The notes: generated from the letters alone by a model not told the origin. A stretch of 64,000 nt of DNA from Zeus faber (GCA_960531495.1 OY482848.1:37317477-37381476); one strand, 5' to 3'. Shown: positions 18,649-31,403, numbered from the stretch's first letter. Numbers and translations: made by a program.

Positions 18649-21600
18649 TCAGAGCAGCGTGACGTTCAGCCACTGAAGGACAACATCCTGTTACCCAAAT
18701 GTCACAGGAAGTAGAATTATTTCCTCTAAATTACGGCAACAAACCTGCAGCAGGTTGAGCTCCACCGTCCCCGTGCCGTCCTTGTCCAGCGTGCTGAACG
18801 TTTCTGCAAAGGTACAGACTGCAATTTGTTACCATGGCAACGTGCCACCCTGGCAACATATCACCCTGACAACGTATCACCGTGGAAACAGTTTGTTAGT
18901 GCGACTTTTTCCTGAAAGGATGCAGTACATTAAATCAATACACTGTAGTAGTATTACTACTGTCTGTACCTGCTCGGTAGAGGGAAAGACATTGATGGAG
19001 GGACTACTGTGTGTACTGTACGTACTGAACATGCTCTCCAGACGGATCATGCATCCCACAAAGTTGTCGAAGTCGATGGTGAGGTTCTGTTCACTGTAGC
19101 GGGAGACGAGGATCTGGTGCAGAGCGTTGTTCAGACTGAAATCTGCAGATAGAGAGAGACATCGTCACTTCCTGCTCACTTCCTGCATTCTACCCTTTTA
19201 AATACATTCTAGCTGCTACTCCCACAGAACCTTCCTCACCGCTGGTGTCCACCAGGGGGAGCTTGGGTTGCCCCGCCCACCTTACCGTACAATGCCCAGT
19301 CGTTACGTCGCCACCTCCCACACAAGCCCCGCCTCCTCCAAAGAGAGGACGCTAACACCAGTTTCCAACACTAGAGCCGCTCCACAAGCACTGGGCGGGG
19401 CACCGCACCTTGGGGTGGTATTCAAATATTGAGCGTTACCTGCTTCCTGCACTGCCACTCTCATCTCCATGGAGCTCATGGTTCCAGACTTGTCCACGTC
19501 TTTTTCACGGAATATATTCTACACAATAAAAGCACAACCGTTACTACACATACAGTACACACAGTACATGTATACATACACACACACACACACACACAGT
19601 ACACTGTCGTATTGGTGCTGTACTGACCAGATATCTCTCCACCTTGGTCCAGAGGATCTTGAACTCCACCAAACCAAGTCGTCCGCTGCCGTCCTTCTGT
19701 AGAACTGGTCACGGAGCTCTCTTCTACCATGTACTAGTAGTGTGTACTAGTAGTGTGTACTTGTAGTGTGTACTAGTAGTGTGTACTTGTAGTGTGTACT
19801 ACTCTCAGGCGGTACCAGGTTAAAGGATACATCCAGCAGGTTAATCATGTTGCGGCACGTTTCCAAACTGAAGCCGCTGGTCTGGATGTCGGAGCCTGGA
19901 GCAGAGTGACATTCCCTACAACAACTTAGGTTTGGGTGAGCGGTGGTGGAACCAGCGCTGCCTCTGGTCACATCACCTTCACTGCTTCAGATCAGGGTCA
20001 ACTTACGTTTGGTCACCACCTTGTTGAGGATTCTCTTCAGTTCGAAGGCAGAGATCTCAGCGTCCTGATGGCGGAGAAGAGGCTGACATTTAGATCCAGA
20101 TCTACATGTAAACCTCTACATCTAGATGTAGATCTGGATGTAGAGTTTTACATGTAGATGTAGATCTGGATAGACATACCCCTCCTGCTAGTTGTCCAAA
20201 CAGATTCCTGAATCTTTCTCCAACATCGTCTTCATCGATGTCGATCTGACGGGAAACCAGGAGGAAGATTAAACCTCAATGCATCGTGGGTTACGCCCGT
20301 CAGTGTCCTTGGTTCCAGGTTCCAGGTACTCACCTCCTCCACTCTGCATTCCACCGGATCGTCCAGTTCTCTGCAGGAAGAGACACGTAAAAAACGTGGT
20401 CACAAATATGTCAAATCCTCATTTACAGTCAAAGTTAGAAGGGATGGGATGGAGGGATGGGATGGGATGGAGGGATGGGATGGAGGGATGGAGGGATGAC
20501 ATACTGGAAGTCGGCCTGCTTCTCAGAGAAGACACGCACACAGAAGTCTCCGCTCTGGTGGGGTTGGAAGGTGGAGGGGAGGATGAGGTATTCTCCTGGA
20601 GGAAGAGAGAAGCGGCTGCACACCTCCCTCAGGTTGATGAAGGTTTCAGAGCGGGCAGAGGACGAGTGACGGAGGAAGAAGTTCTTACTGAGGTGGATGT
20701 TCCTCTGACCTGACACCTGGAGGGGAAGGGGTGGACAGACAGGTGATGGATGACAGACAGACGGATATAAATAATACTGTAACTACACAGTATATCTCTC
20801 AGTTCCTCACCGTCCAGCAGAGGTCCTGTCTGTCTGTCTACCTGTCTGTCTGTCTGTCTGCCTGTCTGTCTGCCTGCCTGCTTTAAACCAGGTGTTTCTC
20901 CAGCCGGTCAGAGCTCAGCAAACAGGGAATGGAGGGTTAGTTCTTTAGGTTCTGCTCAGATGTTTAGGTGTTTACCTCGTCAGGAACCTGGAGGAAGGGA
21001 AGAAGCAGAGGAGGAGAAGAGGAAGAGGAGGAGGAGAAGAGGAGGAGGAGGGGAAGAAGCAGAGGAGGAGAAGAGGAGGAGGAGGGGAAGAAGCAGAGGA
21101 GGAGAAGAGGAAGAGGAGGAGGAGGAGAAGAAGCAGAGGAGGAGAAGAGGAAGAGGAGAAGGAGGAGAAGAGGAGGAGGAGGGGAAGAAGCAGAGGAGAA
21201 GAGGAGGAGGAGAAGAGGAGGAGAAGAAGAAGCAGAGGAGGAGAAGAGGAAGAGGAGGAGAAGAGGAAGAGGAGAAGAGGCGGAGGAGAAGAAGCAGAGG
21301 AGGAGAAGAGGAAGAGGAGGAGGAGGAGAAGAAGCAGAGGAGGGGAAGAGGAGGACGAGAAGAGGAAGAGGAGGAGAAGAGTAGATGAGGAGGAGGAGAA
21401 GAAGAAGAGGAGGAGGAGAAGCAGAGGAGGAGAAGAGGAAGAGGAGGATGAGAAGAGGAAGAGGAGGAGAAGAAGTAGAGGAGGAGAAGAGGAAGAGGAG
21501 GAGGAGAAGAAGCAGAGGAGGAGAAGAGGAAGAGGAGGACGAGAAGAGGAAGAGGAGGAGGAGAAGAGGAAGAGGAGGAGAAGCAGAGGAGGAGGAGAAG

Positions 21601-23927
21601 AAGCAGAGGAGGAGAAGAAGCAGAGGAGAAGAGGAAGAGGAGGAGGAGAAGAGGAAGAGGAGGAGGAGGAGAAGATCGCACCATTACAACACGTTCAACT
21701 GGAATCATTAGGACTTTAAAAGGGTCTCCAGATGTTCCAGAGGTTCTGCTGGACCAAAAGCAGCAGAACTGGCTCTGACCTCGTAGATGGCGAAGCCCAC
21801 GGTGTGCATGTCCTCCCCGACCTTCCTCAGACGTCGGCGGTTCTTCTGGATCAGCCCGACCACGAAGCTGCATCCCTCCTCTCCGTCGTCTGGGTCGTCG
21901 TCCTCCTCCTCCAGCTTGATCACGAACTGCGGGTTTGTCCAGAAGGTGTCTGCACAACGTTCAGGATAAGCGTGACTCCTGGGGCTTCCGCTTCCGCCTG
22001 GAGGTTCAGCTTCCGGAAGCCTCCGGGAGGGTTCTGCTTCCGGGACCTTCCAGGAGGTCGGGAGCCTTTGGCCCCTGCTTACCGGGGTAGTTCCTGCAGC
22101 CTCCGGCCGTGGAGCCGCGCCTCCAGGTGCCGTGGAACGTGGATAGCGCCCACTTGCTAATGGAGTCGTCGCTGAGGGCGTCGGGCGTCAGGTTGCAGAT
22201 CTCCAGACGGGAGTAGTGTCTCAGGAAGTCCTGGAAGGACATCCTGGAAAAACACCGCCAATGAACACGAAATACAACAAGTACTACAAATATTTATTTA
22301 TTAGATCTTTTTCTTTTACCAGAACTCTCCATCCTCTGCTCGCAGCCTCAGACGCTCCCTGTCTTCATCGCTGATCTGACGCCACTGCATGGAGCTGGAG
22401 CAACAAGTAAAAGTACACGACAACTGAGGTACTCCCAGAAGTACACCCAGATGTACACTAGAAGTACACCCAGAACTACACTAGAAGTACACCCAGAACT
22501 ACAGTAGAAGTACATCCAGAACTACAGTAGAAGTACATTTGGAACTCCACTAGAAGTACACTAGTAGTACAGTGGTATTACTTCTTAAACTGATGCTGGC
22601 TTATGGGGGAATGTCCCTTTAAGAAGTATCTCTGCTTGGGAAACAGGAAGTGATCGCTCTGAGGATTAACTGGGTGTGGCACCCAGGCTCTGTCAACATC
22701 CCAGAATAACCAGTTCTACACTATATCAATATACAGTATAGCAACAGATTATATATAGTGTAGAACTGGTTATTCAGGGATGTTGGAAGATATACAGTAC
22801 TGTGCACTTTAACATTAGTCTGAATAGAGTGTTCCTCAAATGGAGGTACTCTGCAGGGGGTACTCTGCAGGGGGTACTCTGCAGGGGGTACTCTGCAGGG
22901 GGTACTCTGAAAATAAAAGAAAGTGTTAAAAACTTTTGTTATATTTTATGTTCTTAAAAAACACATATGATCCACATACAGTAAAATAAGTTCGTTGATT
23001 TTCTTTTCTCCCAACGCAGTGAAGGCAGACTGCCTCAGACGCTTACTGCATTATTGGATGGTATTCTAATTATTACATGTATGTATGTATATAAATGAAC
23101 TCTGAATAAAAATGAAGTAAAAATTGCTATTAAAGGGATACTTCCTGTTCCCACAGAACAATTCTCAGGTGGAATTGATGGAATTGGTGGAAACAGGAAG
23201 TTTCCTTCAATTGTCATCTGATACCAGAGGTAACACAGCTCATCTGTGATACTTTAGAGCTTTAAGTTTGAAATTCAACATCAGCATGTACTGATATTGT
23301 AGGAGCGACACACTGAGGTGGTATACTGTCAGTATAAGTTTCCTTTTCATTTCCATCTGAATTCAGCAATACAATTTGCAGGTGGTATTTATTATTTTTT
23401 TCTAGTATTCATTTTATTTATTACTTAATAATTATTCATTTTGCTTTTTTTAGTTATTTATGGATTTTTATTTGTTTCTTTATTCATTCATTCACTACTG
23501 ACTGAATAAATGTGAAATCATGTTCACTGGAAGGTCACTTTTACTTTGAAATCAGTTCTTCCACGCTTTTACTGTAATGGCTTGTACCTTGTACCACCGC
23601 TTTGCATCGGCTCAGCACCGGCTCTGCAGCCCCAGTAACTGTGGCGGAGGCAGCGAGGAGGGGGCCGCGCCCTCGTCAATGTCAGGCGGCGCAACCAGGG
23701 ACAGGTAGCTGCTGGACCCTACGACACGCCCAGGAAGCCCTCACACACGCTGTTGTTGTGTGGACATCCCTCCACGGACATATGCAGAGACGGCTGTGAC
23801 TGAACCCTTAACTAGGGGTCAGGAAAACCCTCCAAATAACAGAACGGGCATTAATGCCTTAAAAGAATGAGTGGCGCTAAAACTAAATTGCGTTTAACGC
23901 ACCATTATCGGGTTCACTTTGACAGCA

Positions 23928-23996
<69 letters not shown>

Positions 23997-26900
23997 TGAA
24001 AGTTCCATCTTCCATACTCTTAGTTCCCCTTCAGTTCAATTATTTTTCTTTGCAGTTATAATTCGATATCATTATTAGAGGTACTTCCATAATTAATACT
24101 ACTACTACTATTATTATTGTTAATGACATTAGTCTTGCTGTGAGTATGATCATAATATTACTGTGCTGCTCTCTCACCAGACTATTGATAGATATATTTA
24201 TGCAATAGGGCTGTACACATGACGTCCGTCCAGACGCTGGTTATCAGTGAATAACCTCCCGACGGGGACCATGTCTGTGCTTATTCAGAGATAACGACGC
24301 CTGGCTGCACATTATCCTTCTTATCACACCCAATCAACCGCTGTCCGACGAGGTGAAGCCAAAACTCTGATTGGACCTGCTGTCGGGGATTCCTACCTGT
24401 CGCTCCAGGGGCCGGTCCACTCCACCTGCCCCCAAGGGTTTCTGATCCGGATCAGCTTTTCCATGTCGCCGCAGTACTCCACCTGCAGCCAATCGCAGCA
24501 CAGCACACGGTCAACGCTGCCTCCCAATTGGACGACTGCACTTCCCTAGAATGACCACGGGGGGGGGGGGTTCTCACCACTTCTGCCCCTGTCACTGAGT
24601 AGGCGTGGCCTTTCACCAGCTTCTGTGATGTCACAGCCTCGGAGTCCCTGGAACTGGTAATCTGCAAGAGAAGGAATAGGATTTAACCTTGTTTTAAGGA
24701 CGTTGTATAAACTGTCGTCCTAAATTCTGTTCGTTCTATATCCATGAGAATGAGAAGAGCTTTGAAGAACATCTTCCCCAGGGATTCACCAGAGGTGGGA
24801 AATCCTGTCCAGAAAGTCCAACTTCATTCCGGGATTTAGAGTCAACCATGCAGATTTACTTATTAGCATCAACCCAGAGAGCAGTTCAGGAGGCAAAACC
24901 TGGAAACAGGATTTTTCCTTCCAAAGGATCCTGGAAGAACCAGGTTTGGTATGAACGGTTCTGTGTTTTAGTTCTTCCACTGGGAAACAGTCTCTCTCGT
25001 CTGAATAATGGGGAGTGGAAGTCTGGAGGTTTGGGGGTCTGGGGGCTTGGTCTGGAGGTCTGGAGGAGTCAAGGTCTGGAGACCTGGAGGTCTGAGGGTC
25101 TGGGGGTGTGGAGGTCTGGAGGTCTGGAGACCTGGAGGTCTGATGGTCTGGAAGTGTGGAGGTCTGGAGGTCTGGAAGTCTGGGGGACTGGAGGTCTGAG
25201 GGTCTGGAGGTGTCGAGGTCTGGGGGTCTGGAGGTCTGAGGGTCAGGAGGTGTGGAGGTCTGGGGGTCTGGAGGTCTAAATGTCTGGAAGTGTGGAGGTC
25301 TGAGGGTCTGGAGGTGTTAAGGTCTGGGGGTCTGGAGGTTGGGGGTCTGGAGGTGTGGAGGTCTGGGGGTCTGGGGGTCTGGACTTACGTCTATGGAGCA
25401 GCCCATCAGCGAGCCTCTCTTCTGGGCCTTCTGGATGATGTGGAACAGGTGAGGACTTGGACTGTTCAGCTCATGGACCTCGGCGATGCCCCCAGTGAAG
25501 TCCTCAAAGCCCTCGGTGGTGGAGCCTCCAGACAGAGCCTCATAGGAGCCGTTGAGCCTGATGAGGAACCAACCCTTAATTAACCCTTAATCTACCCTTA
25601 ACCTACCCTTAATTAACCCTTAACCTACCCTTAACTTACCCTTAATAACCCTTAACTTACCCTAAATTAACCCTTAACCTACCCTTAATTAACCCTTATC
25701 CTACCCTTAACCTACCCTTAACCTCCCCTCAACCGACCCTTAATTAACCCTTAACCTACCCATAACTTACCCTTAATTAACCGAGTATATAGGTACACGT
25801 TATAGAGGTACAGGGTACAGCGGTACAGAGGTATAGAGTACAGAGGTACAGGGTATAGAGGTACAGAGGTATAGAGTACAGTGGTACAGGGTATAGAGGC
25901 ACAGAGGTATAGAGTACAGAGGTATAGAGTACAGAACTACAGAGGTATAGAGTACAGAGGTACAGGGTATAGAGGTACAGAGGTATAGAGTACAGAGGTA
26001 CAGGGTAAAGAGGTACAGGGTATAGAGGTACAGGGTATAGACAGTACTTGGCGTAGGCCTTCTCCAGCAGAGCGCTCCAGAACTCCCTCCCCTCAGCAGA
26101 GTGGACGAACAGCAGCTCTCCATCTTTGACAGGAAGACGGTCGTCAATGACGACGTCCACCCACTCCCCAAACTGCCAGAACTGAGGACACACACAGGAA
26201 GTGGTCAGGACCCACTTCATCACCTCCATCTCTGCTCCACCTCAGCCTCCACCTGCTGGACCGTCGTGTTTTACCTGGAAGTGGAAGATTCCGGCGTATT
26301 CTCCATCTTGGAAGCTCTGACCGTGAGGAACCACCCGGGCCAGAACTTCCTCGTTCAGGGTCAGCGAAGCAATGGCCGCCAGCAGCCAGCAGTCCCCTGG
26401 GAGATCACCAAATAAAACCATTCAAACCCAGTCTGGACTGAGCAAAGTTCCATGTACTTTAAGGTACTCTGGAGCATGTCTTTATTCATTTGTTTTTTTA
26501 CTTTATTTAGACAGGTACGGACATTCTCGAGAGAGACCTGGTGAAGGCAACAGCAGCAATGCAACACAAAGTTACAATCAGGACATTCAATAAAGAGGCC
26601 AAATACAACACAAATCATAAAAGTGATAAGTTCAAAAGTGCCAAAGTAGTAATCTGATTTTAAATACTATGTACAAGAACAAACCCACACAGACGCTCTC
26701 TCAAGATTTCTTAACAGTAGTTTAAAAAGATTGGGTTGTGCTACAGCCCTGATTTTATCAATGAAGAGCAACAGTTCTCACTCTGCCTTGAGATGTCTCC
26801 AGACAGCTCCACTGAGTAAAGCTGAAAGCCCCTTTAAAGCAACCAAGTCTCAACTTGGCCTTGACAGGCTGTGATTGGGCCACTGGGACACCCACCTTCA

Positions 26901-29900
26901 GGCCCGCCCCCCAGTATATACAGTATACTGGTTCACAGCCTGTCATACTTCCTCTGACATATTCAGCTCCTGAGCGAGCTGGTCAGTGAGGCCACCGGTA
27001 AGAACTTTTGTTCTTCATTTGTAAAACCAGGGTTGTAGCAAAACTCAAACCTTCTACTTCATGTGGAACTCTAGTTCTTACTATGTCCTATTGTAAAGCC
27101 ACCACCCTCACTGACCACCAGGTCAGAACCCATGTGTCCTATGCAAGCCCCCAAAGGCAGAGACATAGAACCCAGGGTTCGGGAAGTCCATTCCAAGGAA
27201 CAATGGCCGATGTGACCTCAAACCCCAATTTCAGCAGATAAGGACTCATTCATAGGGTGCAGAGGTGAGTTACATTACCACCCCGACCAGACCCACCTCC
27301 ATGCTCGTTGGTGGGGATTCCACATGCAGCTGAGCTTGTATCACCTGACAGTAACGACTCACACCCACATAGTGTAACTTAGGCTAACACCTGGCCGCTG
27401 TGAAAAGGAGAATGTAGTAGAATCTGTAGAATCTGTAGTGAACTTGTGTGGGGTGGCCCAGGAAGCAGCACCGCACACTTCCAAGAGCGAAACCCCTCGT
27501 AACAACGCCCACGGGGAAGCCACACCTCTAGTAGTAGGCGCTTTAAGACCCTCTACGGGTCCCTGCCCCACAGAGAAGTACTGTGAAATACTCCCAGTGG
27601 TTTCAAGTGTGATGTTGACACCTGTTCAGGTAGTTGAATTCCTGCCACACCCACAGTGGAATGTTCTATTGTTGAACCACCCGTGGATTCCCACGTTTCC
27701 CACACAAACAATGTCAGCTGATCATCAGTCTACATCCTACGCAAGGACCCCCACTCCATCGCCTGACTCACCCAGCGCCCCCTGGCAGATGTCCGTCCTG
27801 GTCGCTCCTTTATTGATGAACTGGGGACTGGACACCAGCTCCTGCAGGAGACACAGAGACTCAGTATGCTGCACTGTAGTAGTATTGTATTACTAACACC
27901 ACACTCTAGTACTACACAGCAGTACCCCACGGATATAGTATACAGTATTATATATATTACACCATCCATACCCCACCATCCATACCCCATAACCTATACC
28001 CCACCTTCCATACCCAATAACCTATACCCCACCATCCATACCCCATAACCTATACCCCACCATCCATACCCCATAACCTATACCCCACCATCCATACCCC
28101 ATAACCTATACCCCACCATCCATACCCCATAACCTATACCCCACCATCCATACCCCATAACCTATACCCCACCATCCATAACCCATCATCCATACCCCAC
28201 CATCTATAACCTATACCCCACCATCCATAACCCATAACCTATAGCCCACCATCCATACCCCATAACCTATACCCCAACATTCATACCCCACCATCCATAC
28301 CCCACCATCCATAACCTATACCCCGCCATCCATACCCCACCATCCATAACCCATCATCCATACCCCACCATCTATAACCTATACCCCATAACCTATACCC
28401 CGCCATCCATACCCCATAACCTATACCCCGCCATCCATACCCCATAACCTATACCCCGCCATCCATACCCCATAACCTATACCCCGCCATCCATACCCCA
28501 TAACCTATACCCCGCCATCCATACCCCATAACCTATACCCCGCCATCCATACCCAATAAACTATACCCCACCATCCATAACCCATAACCTATACCCCACC
28601 ATCCATACCCCATAACCTATACCCCACCATCCATACCCCATAACCTATACCCCACCATCCATACCCCATAACCTATACCCCACCATCCATAACCCATAAC
28701 TATACCCCACCATCCATACCCCACCATCCATACCCCATAACCTATACCCCACCATCCATAACCCATCATCCATACCCCACCATCTATAACCTATACCCCA
28801 CCATCCATAACCCATAACCTATAGCCCACCATCCATACCCCATAACCTATACCCCAACATTCATACCCCACCATCCATACCCCACCGTCCATAACCTATA
28901 CCCCATCATCCATACCCCACCATCCATAACCCATCATCCATACCCCACCATCTATAACCTATACCCCATAACCTATACCCCGCCATCCATACCCCATAAC
29001 CTATACCCCGCCATCCATATCCCATAACCTATACCCCACCATTCATACCCCATAACCCATACCCCACTATCCATAACCCATAAACTATATTCCACCATCT
29101 ATACTCAACCATCCATACTCCATCACCTAAACTCCACCATCCAAACCCCATAACCTATACCCCACCATCCATACTACACCATAATCTACAATTCAAATGT
29201 AGGTAAGACTGATACATCAATCAAAGTTATCCCGGTTAGTTAGTCCTGGTTATCCTGTTTAGTTATTCCTGGCTACTGTGGTTAGTAAGTCCTGGGTATC
29301 CTGTTTAGTTAGTCTTGGTTATCCTGGTTAGTTAGACTGGTTAGTTAGTCTCTGTTATCATGTTTAGTTAGTCCTGGTTATGCTGTTTAGTAAGTCTTTG
29401 TTATCCTGGTTAGTTAGTCCTCGTTATCCAGTTTAGTTAGTCCTGATTAGACTGGTTAGTTCGTCCTGATTAGACTGGTTAGTTCGTCCTGGTTAGACTG
29501 GTTAGTTCGTCCTGGTTATCCTGGTAAGTTAGTCTTGGTTATCCTGGTTAGTAAGTCCTGGTTATCCTGGTTAGTTAGTCCTGGTTATCCTGGTTAGTGT
29601 GTCCTGGTTATCCTGGTTAGTGTGTCCTGGTTATCCTGGTTATTTTGTCCTGGTTATCCTGGTTAGTTAGTCCTGGTTATCCTGGCAAGTTAGTCTTGGT
29701 TATCCTGGTAAGTTAGTCCTGGTTATCCTGGTTAGTTCGTCCTGGTTATCCTGGTTAGTTAGTCTTACTTATCCTGGTTTGTTAGTCTTACTTATCCTGG
29801 TTAGTTAGTCCTGGTTATCCTGGTTAGTTAGTCTTGGTTATCCTGGTTAGTTAGTCTTGGTTATCCTGATAAGTTAGTCCTGGTTATCCTGGTTAGTTCG

Positions 29901-30772
29901 TCCTGGTTATCCTGGTTAGTTAGTCATAGTTATCCTAGTTAGTTAGTCTTGTTTATCCTGGTTAGTTAGTCTTGGTTATCCTGGTTAGTTAGTCTTGGTT
30001 ATCCTGATAAGTTAGTCCTGGTTATCCTGGTTAGTTCGTCCTGGTTATCCTGGTTAGTTAGTCATAGTTATCCTAGTTAGTTAGTCTTGTTTATCCTGGT
30101 TAGTTAGTCTTAGTTATCCTGGTTAGTTAGTCCTAGTTATCCTAGTTAGTTAGTCTTGGTTATCCTGGTTAGTTAGTCTTGGTTATCCTGGTTAGTTAGT
30201 CTTGGTTATCCTGGTTAGTTAGTCTTGGTTATCCTGGTTAGTCAGTCTTGGTTATCCTGGTTAGTTAGTCTTGGTTATCCTGGTTAGTTAGTCTTGGTTA
30301 TCCTGGTTAGTCAGTCTTGGTTATCCTGGTTAGTCAGTCTTGGTTATCCTGGTTAGTTAGTCTTGGTTATCCTGGTTAGTTAGTCTTGGTTATCCTGGTT
30401 AGTCAGTCTTGGTTATCCTGGTTAGTTAGTCTTGGTTATCCTGGTTAGTTAGTCTTGGTTATCCTGGTTAGTCAGTCTTGGTTATCCTGGTTAGTTAGTC
30501 TTGGTTATCCTGGTTAGTTAGTGACTCGGTCTTACCGTGGGTCTGCTCCAGGTGACGCCCTGCACCTTGGAGGAGTAGGGTCCCAGCTCCTTGAATCCCA
30601 GAGAGGAGGCTTCCGCCGGGAAGGCATCGTCCTGGAACAGCCTCCCGGAGCCGAAGCAGCTCCCCCGCAGCGCCTCGTAGTCCTGCCCCAGGTACCGCAG
30701 CGCCTGGCCGTTGGAGCCCGCGCCATGGAGACGCTCCCTGCTCTGCTGCAGGACGGCCGCCACTCCCGACAT
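18649..30772 (-). CDS. calpain A, conventional capn2-like protease
   Basis: Exons (transcript order): 30772-30536, 27841-27772, 26396-26275, 26181-26048, 25557-25389, 24661-24578, 24482-24397, 22394-22320, 22243-22083, 21949-21780, 20987-20976, 20716-20505, 20370-20334, 20245-20180, 20064-20007, 19895-19831, 19696-19628, 19518-19440, 19142-19026, 18803-18745, 18672-18649. Total 2106 nt, 701 aa; human CAPN2 is 700. It is a Ca-dependent cytosolic cysteine protease. The triad is intact: Cys105 ([12 protein letters not shown]), His263 (KGHAYS), Asn287 (RNPWGQVEW). A C2-like domain with an acidic [13 protein letters not shown] loop and a penta-EF-hand domain ([23 protein letters not shown]) follow; it ends WLNVTLL. 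It contains a 12-nt microexon (VPDE). It resembles CAPN2 most ([11 protein letters not shown]); capn8-like is possible. Confidence 0.92.
19697..19830 (-). other. probable U12-type intron of calpain A
   Basis: The 5' splice site GTATCCTTT matches the minor-spliceosome consensus. The 3' end has a branch-like CTCCGTGACC with its A about 12 nt from the AG. Confidence 0.7.
20092..20171. repeat. imperfect inverted repeat
   Basis: The arm agatctacatgtaaacctct and the later gtagagttttacatgtagat can pair; agatctgga strings recur. It lies in a calpain A intron. Confidence 0.7.
20976..20987 (-). other. 12-nt microexon of calpain A (VPDE)
   Basis: CCTCCAG acceptor, twelve exon bases encoding V-P-D-E, then GTAAAC donor. 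The same 12-nt exon exists in calpain B (39438-39449, VPRA) and calpain C (61238-61249, VPPQ), so it is a conserved part of the gene plan. Confidence 0.88.
20988..21683. repeat. ~0.7-kb polypurine/polypyrimidine tract
   Basis: Nearly pure GGAGGAGAAGAGG-type sequence on the plus strand. On the calpain A strand it is an almost uninterrupted C/T tract directly upstream of the microexon acceptor. The long E/R/K-rich and S/P/L-rich frames here are spurious. Confidence 0.95.
22695..22784. repeat. 32-bp inverted repeat (hairpin or MITE-like)
   Basis: Arms 22695-22726 and 22753-22784 differ at one position, with a 26-nt loop rich in ATAC. It lies in the calpain A intron 22395-24396 next to tandem ggtactctgcaggg units (~22840-22910). 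Confidence 0.85.
22785..24396. other. calpain A intron remainder
   Basis: Contains ggtactctgcagggg x4-5 (22840-22910), AT-rich unique sequence, a degraded interspersed-repeat-like stretch near 23860-23930 (gcgtttaacgc, ctttgacagcacta) and a (TA)n microsatellite at 23931-23996. No coding segment seen. Confidence 0.55.
23931..23996. repeat. (TA)n microsatellite
   Basis: About 65 bp of pure TA repeat. Confidence 0.95.
25010..25388. repeat. ggtctggaggtctggggg minisatellite abutting a donor
   Basis: G-rich units (gaggtctgg, gggtctgg) run up to the calpain A donor at 25388 (minus strand GTAAGTCCAGACCCCC). Runs of GGG at regular spacing might form G-quadruplex structures on the plus strand. Confidence 0.93.
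25565..25784. repeat. CCCTTAA-type repeat
   Basis: About 25 units of acccttaa(tt/cct) beginning a few bases upstream of the calpain A acceptor at 25558. It resembles but is not the vertebrate telomere repeat CCCTAA. Confidence 0.92.
25785..26047. repeat. gtacagggtatagag repeat after calpain A exon 4
   Basis: Minus-strand units of cctctataccctgta type start at the donor of exon 26181-26048 (GTACTGTCTATACC). The same family of repeat occupies the equivalent intron in calpains B and C. Confidence 0.93.
26397..27771. other. calpain A intron 2, no array
   Basis: Mostly unique sequence. The 26480-26640 segment (ttagacaggtacggacattc) looks like a degraded interspersed repeat but I cannot name it. 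No ORF is supported. Confidence 0.45.
27945..29175. repeat. 28-bp minisatellite (ccataccccataacctat)
   Basis: About 1.2 kb of ccataccccataacctataccccac units with internal higher-order patterns, in calpain A intron 1. Confidence 0.95.
29220..30525. repeat. ~23-bp minisatellite (cctggttagttagtcttgg)
   Basis: About 1.3 kb of ttatcctggttagttagtct units, ending about 10 nt from the donor of calpain A exon 1 (30536). Confidence 0.95.
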
Positions 30773-31014
30773 GACGCTGGTCCGGAGGGTCACTGGGTCT
30801 ACCGGTCCGGAAGGGTTTCTAGCGGGTCTACCGGTCCGGAGGGGTTCTAGCGGCTCTGCTGAGCCTGGTGCTCCTGGTGGTTTCTGCTGGACCTCCTGCT
30901 GTGTTGAGTTGGACTGAGCCGCTGGAGACGAACTTCCCTGTCTCTCTCTCCTCCCTTCCTCCTCCTCTTTCTCCTCCCCCTTCTCCTCCCTCCACCTGTC
31001 TTCCTCCAGCTCGA

Positions 31015-31285
<271 letters not shown>

Positions 31286-31403
31286 ACTCTTGATCAGACT
31301 CAACTCAAGCATCAAACAACACTTGGTCTGATTCAATCAAACTTTATTTGTTTCAGTCATTCATGTGAATCACAACAGGAAGTGGATTTGATGATTTGAT
31401 GTT

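Noticed and set aside
20960..21957. 325-codon Ser/Pro/Leu frame and plus-strand Glu/Arg/Lys frames
   Set aside because: Produced by the polypurine tract; the minus frame only overlaps a real calpain exon at its start, in another frame.
25565..25784. Interstitial telomeric repeat
   Set aside because: The unit is CCCTTAA with spacers, not CCCTAA; similarity to telomeres is partial.
27945..30525. Regular repeats resembling a CRISPR array
   Set aside because: Units are directly adjacent without unique spacers, in a vertebrate intron; there are no cas genes.
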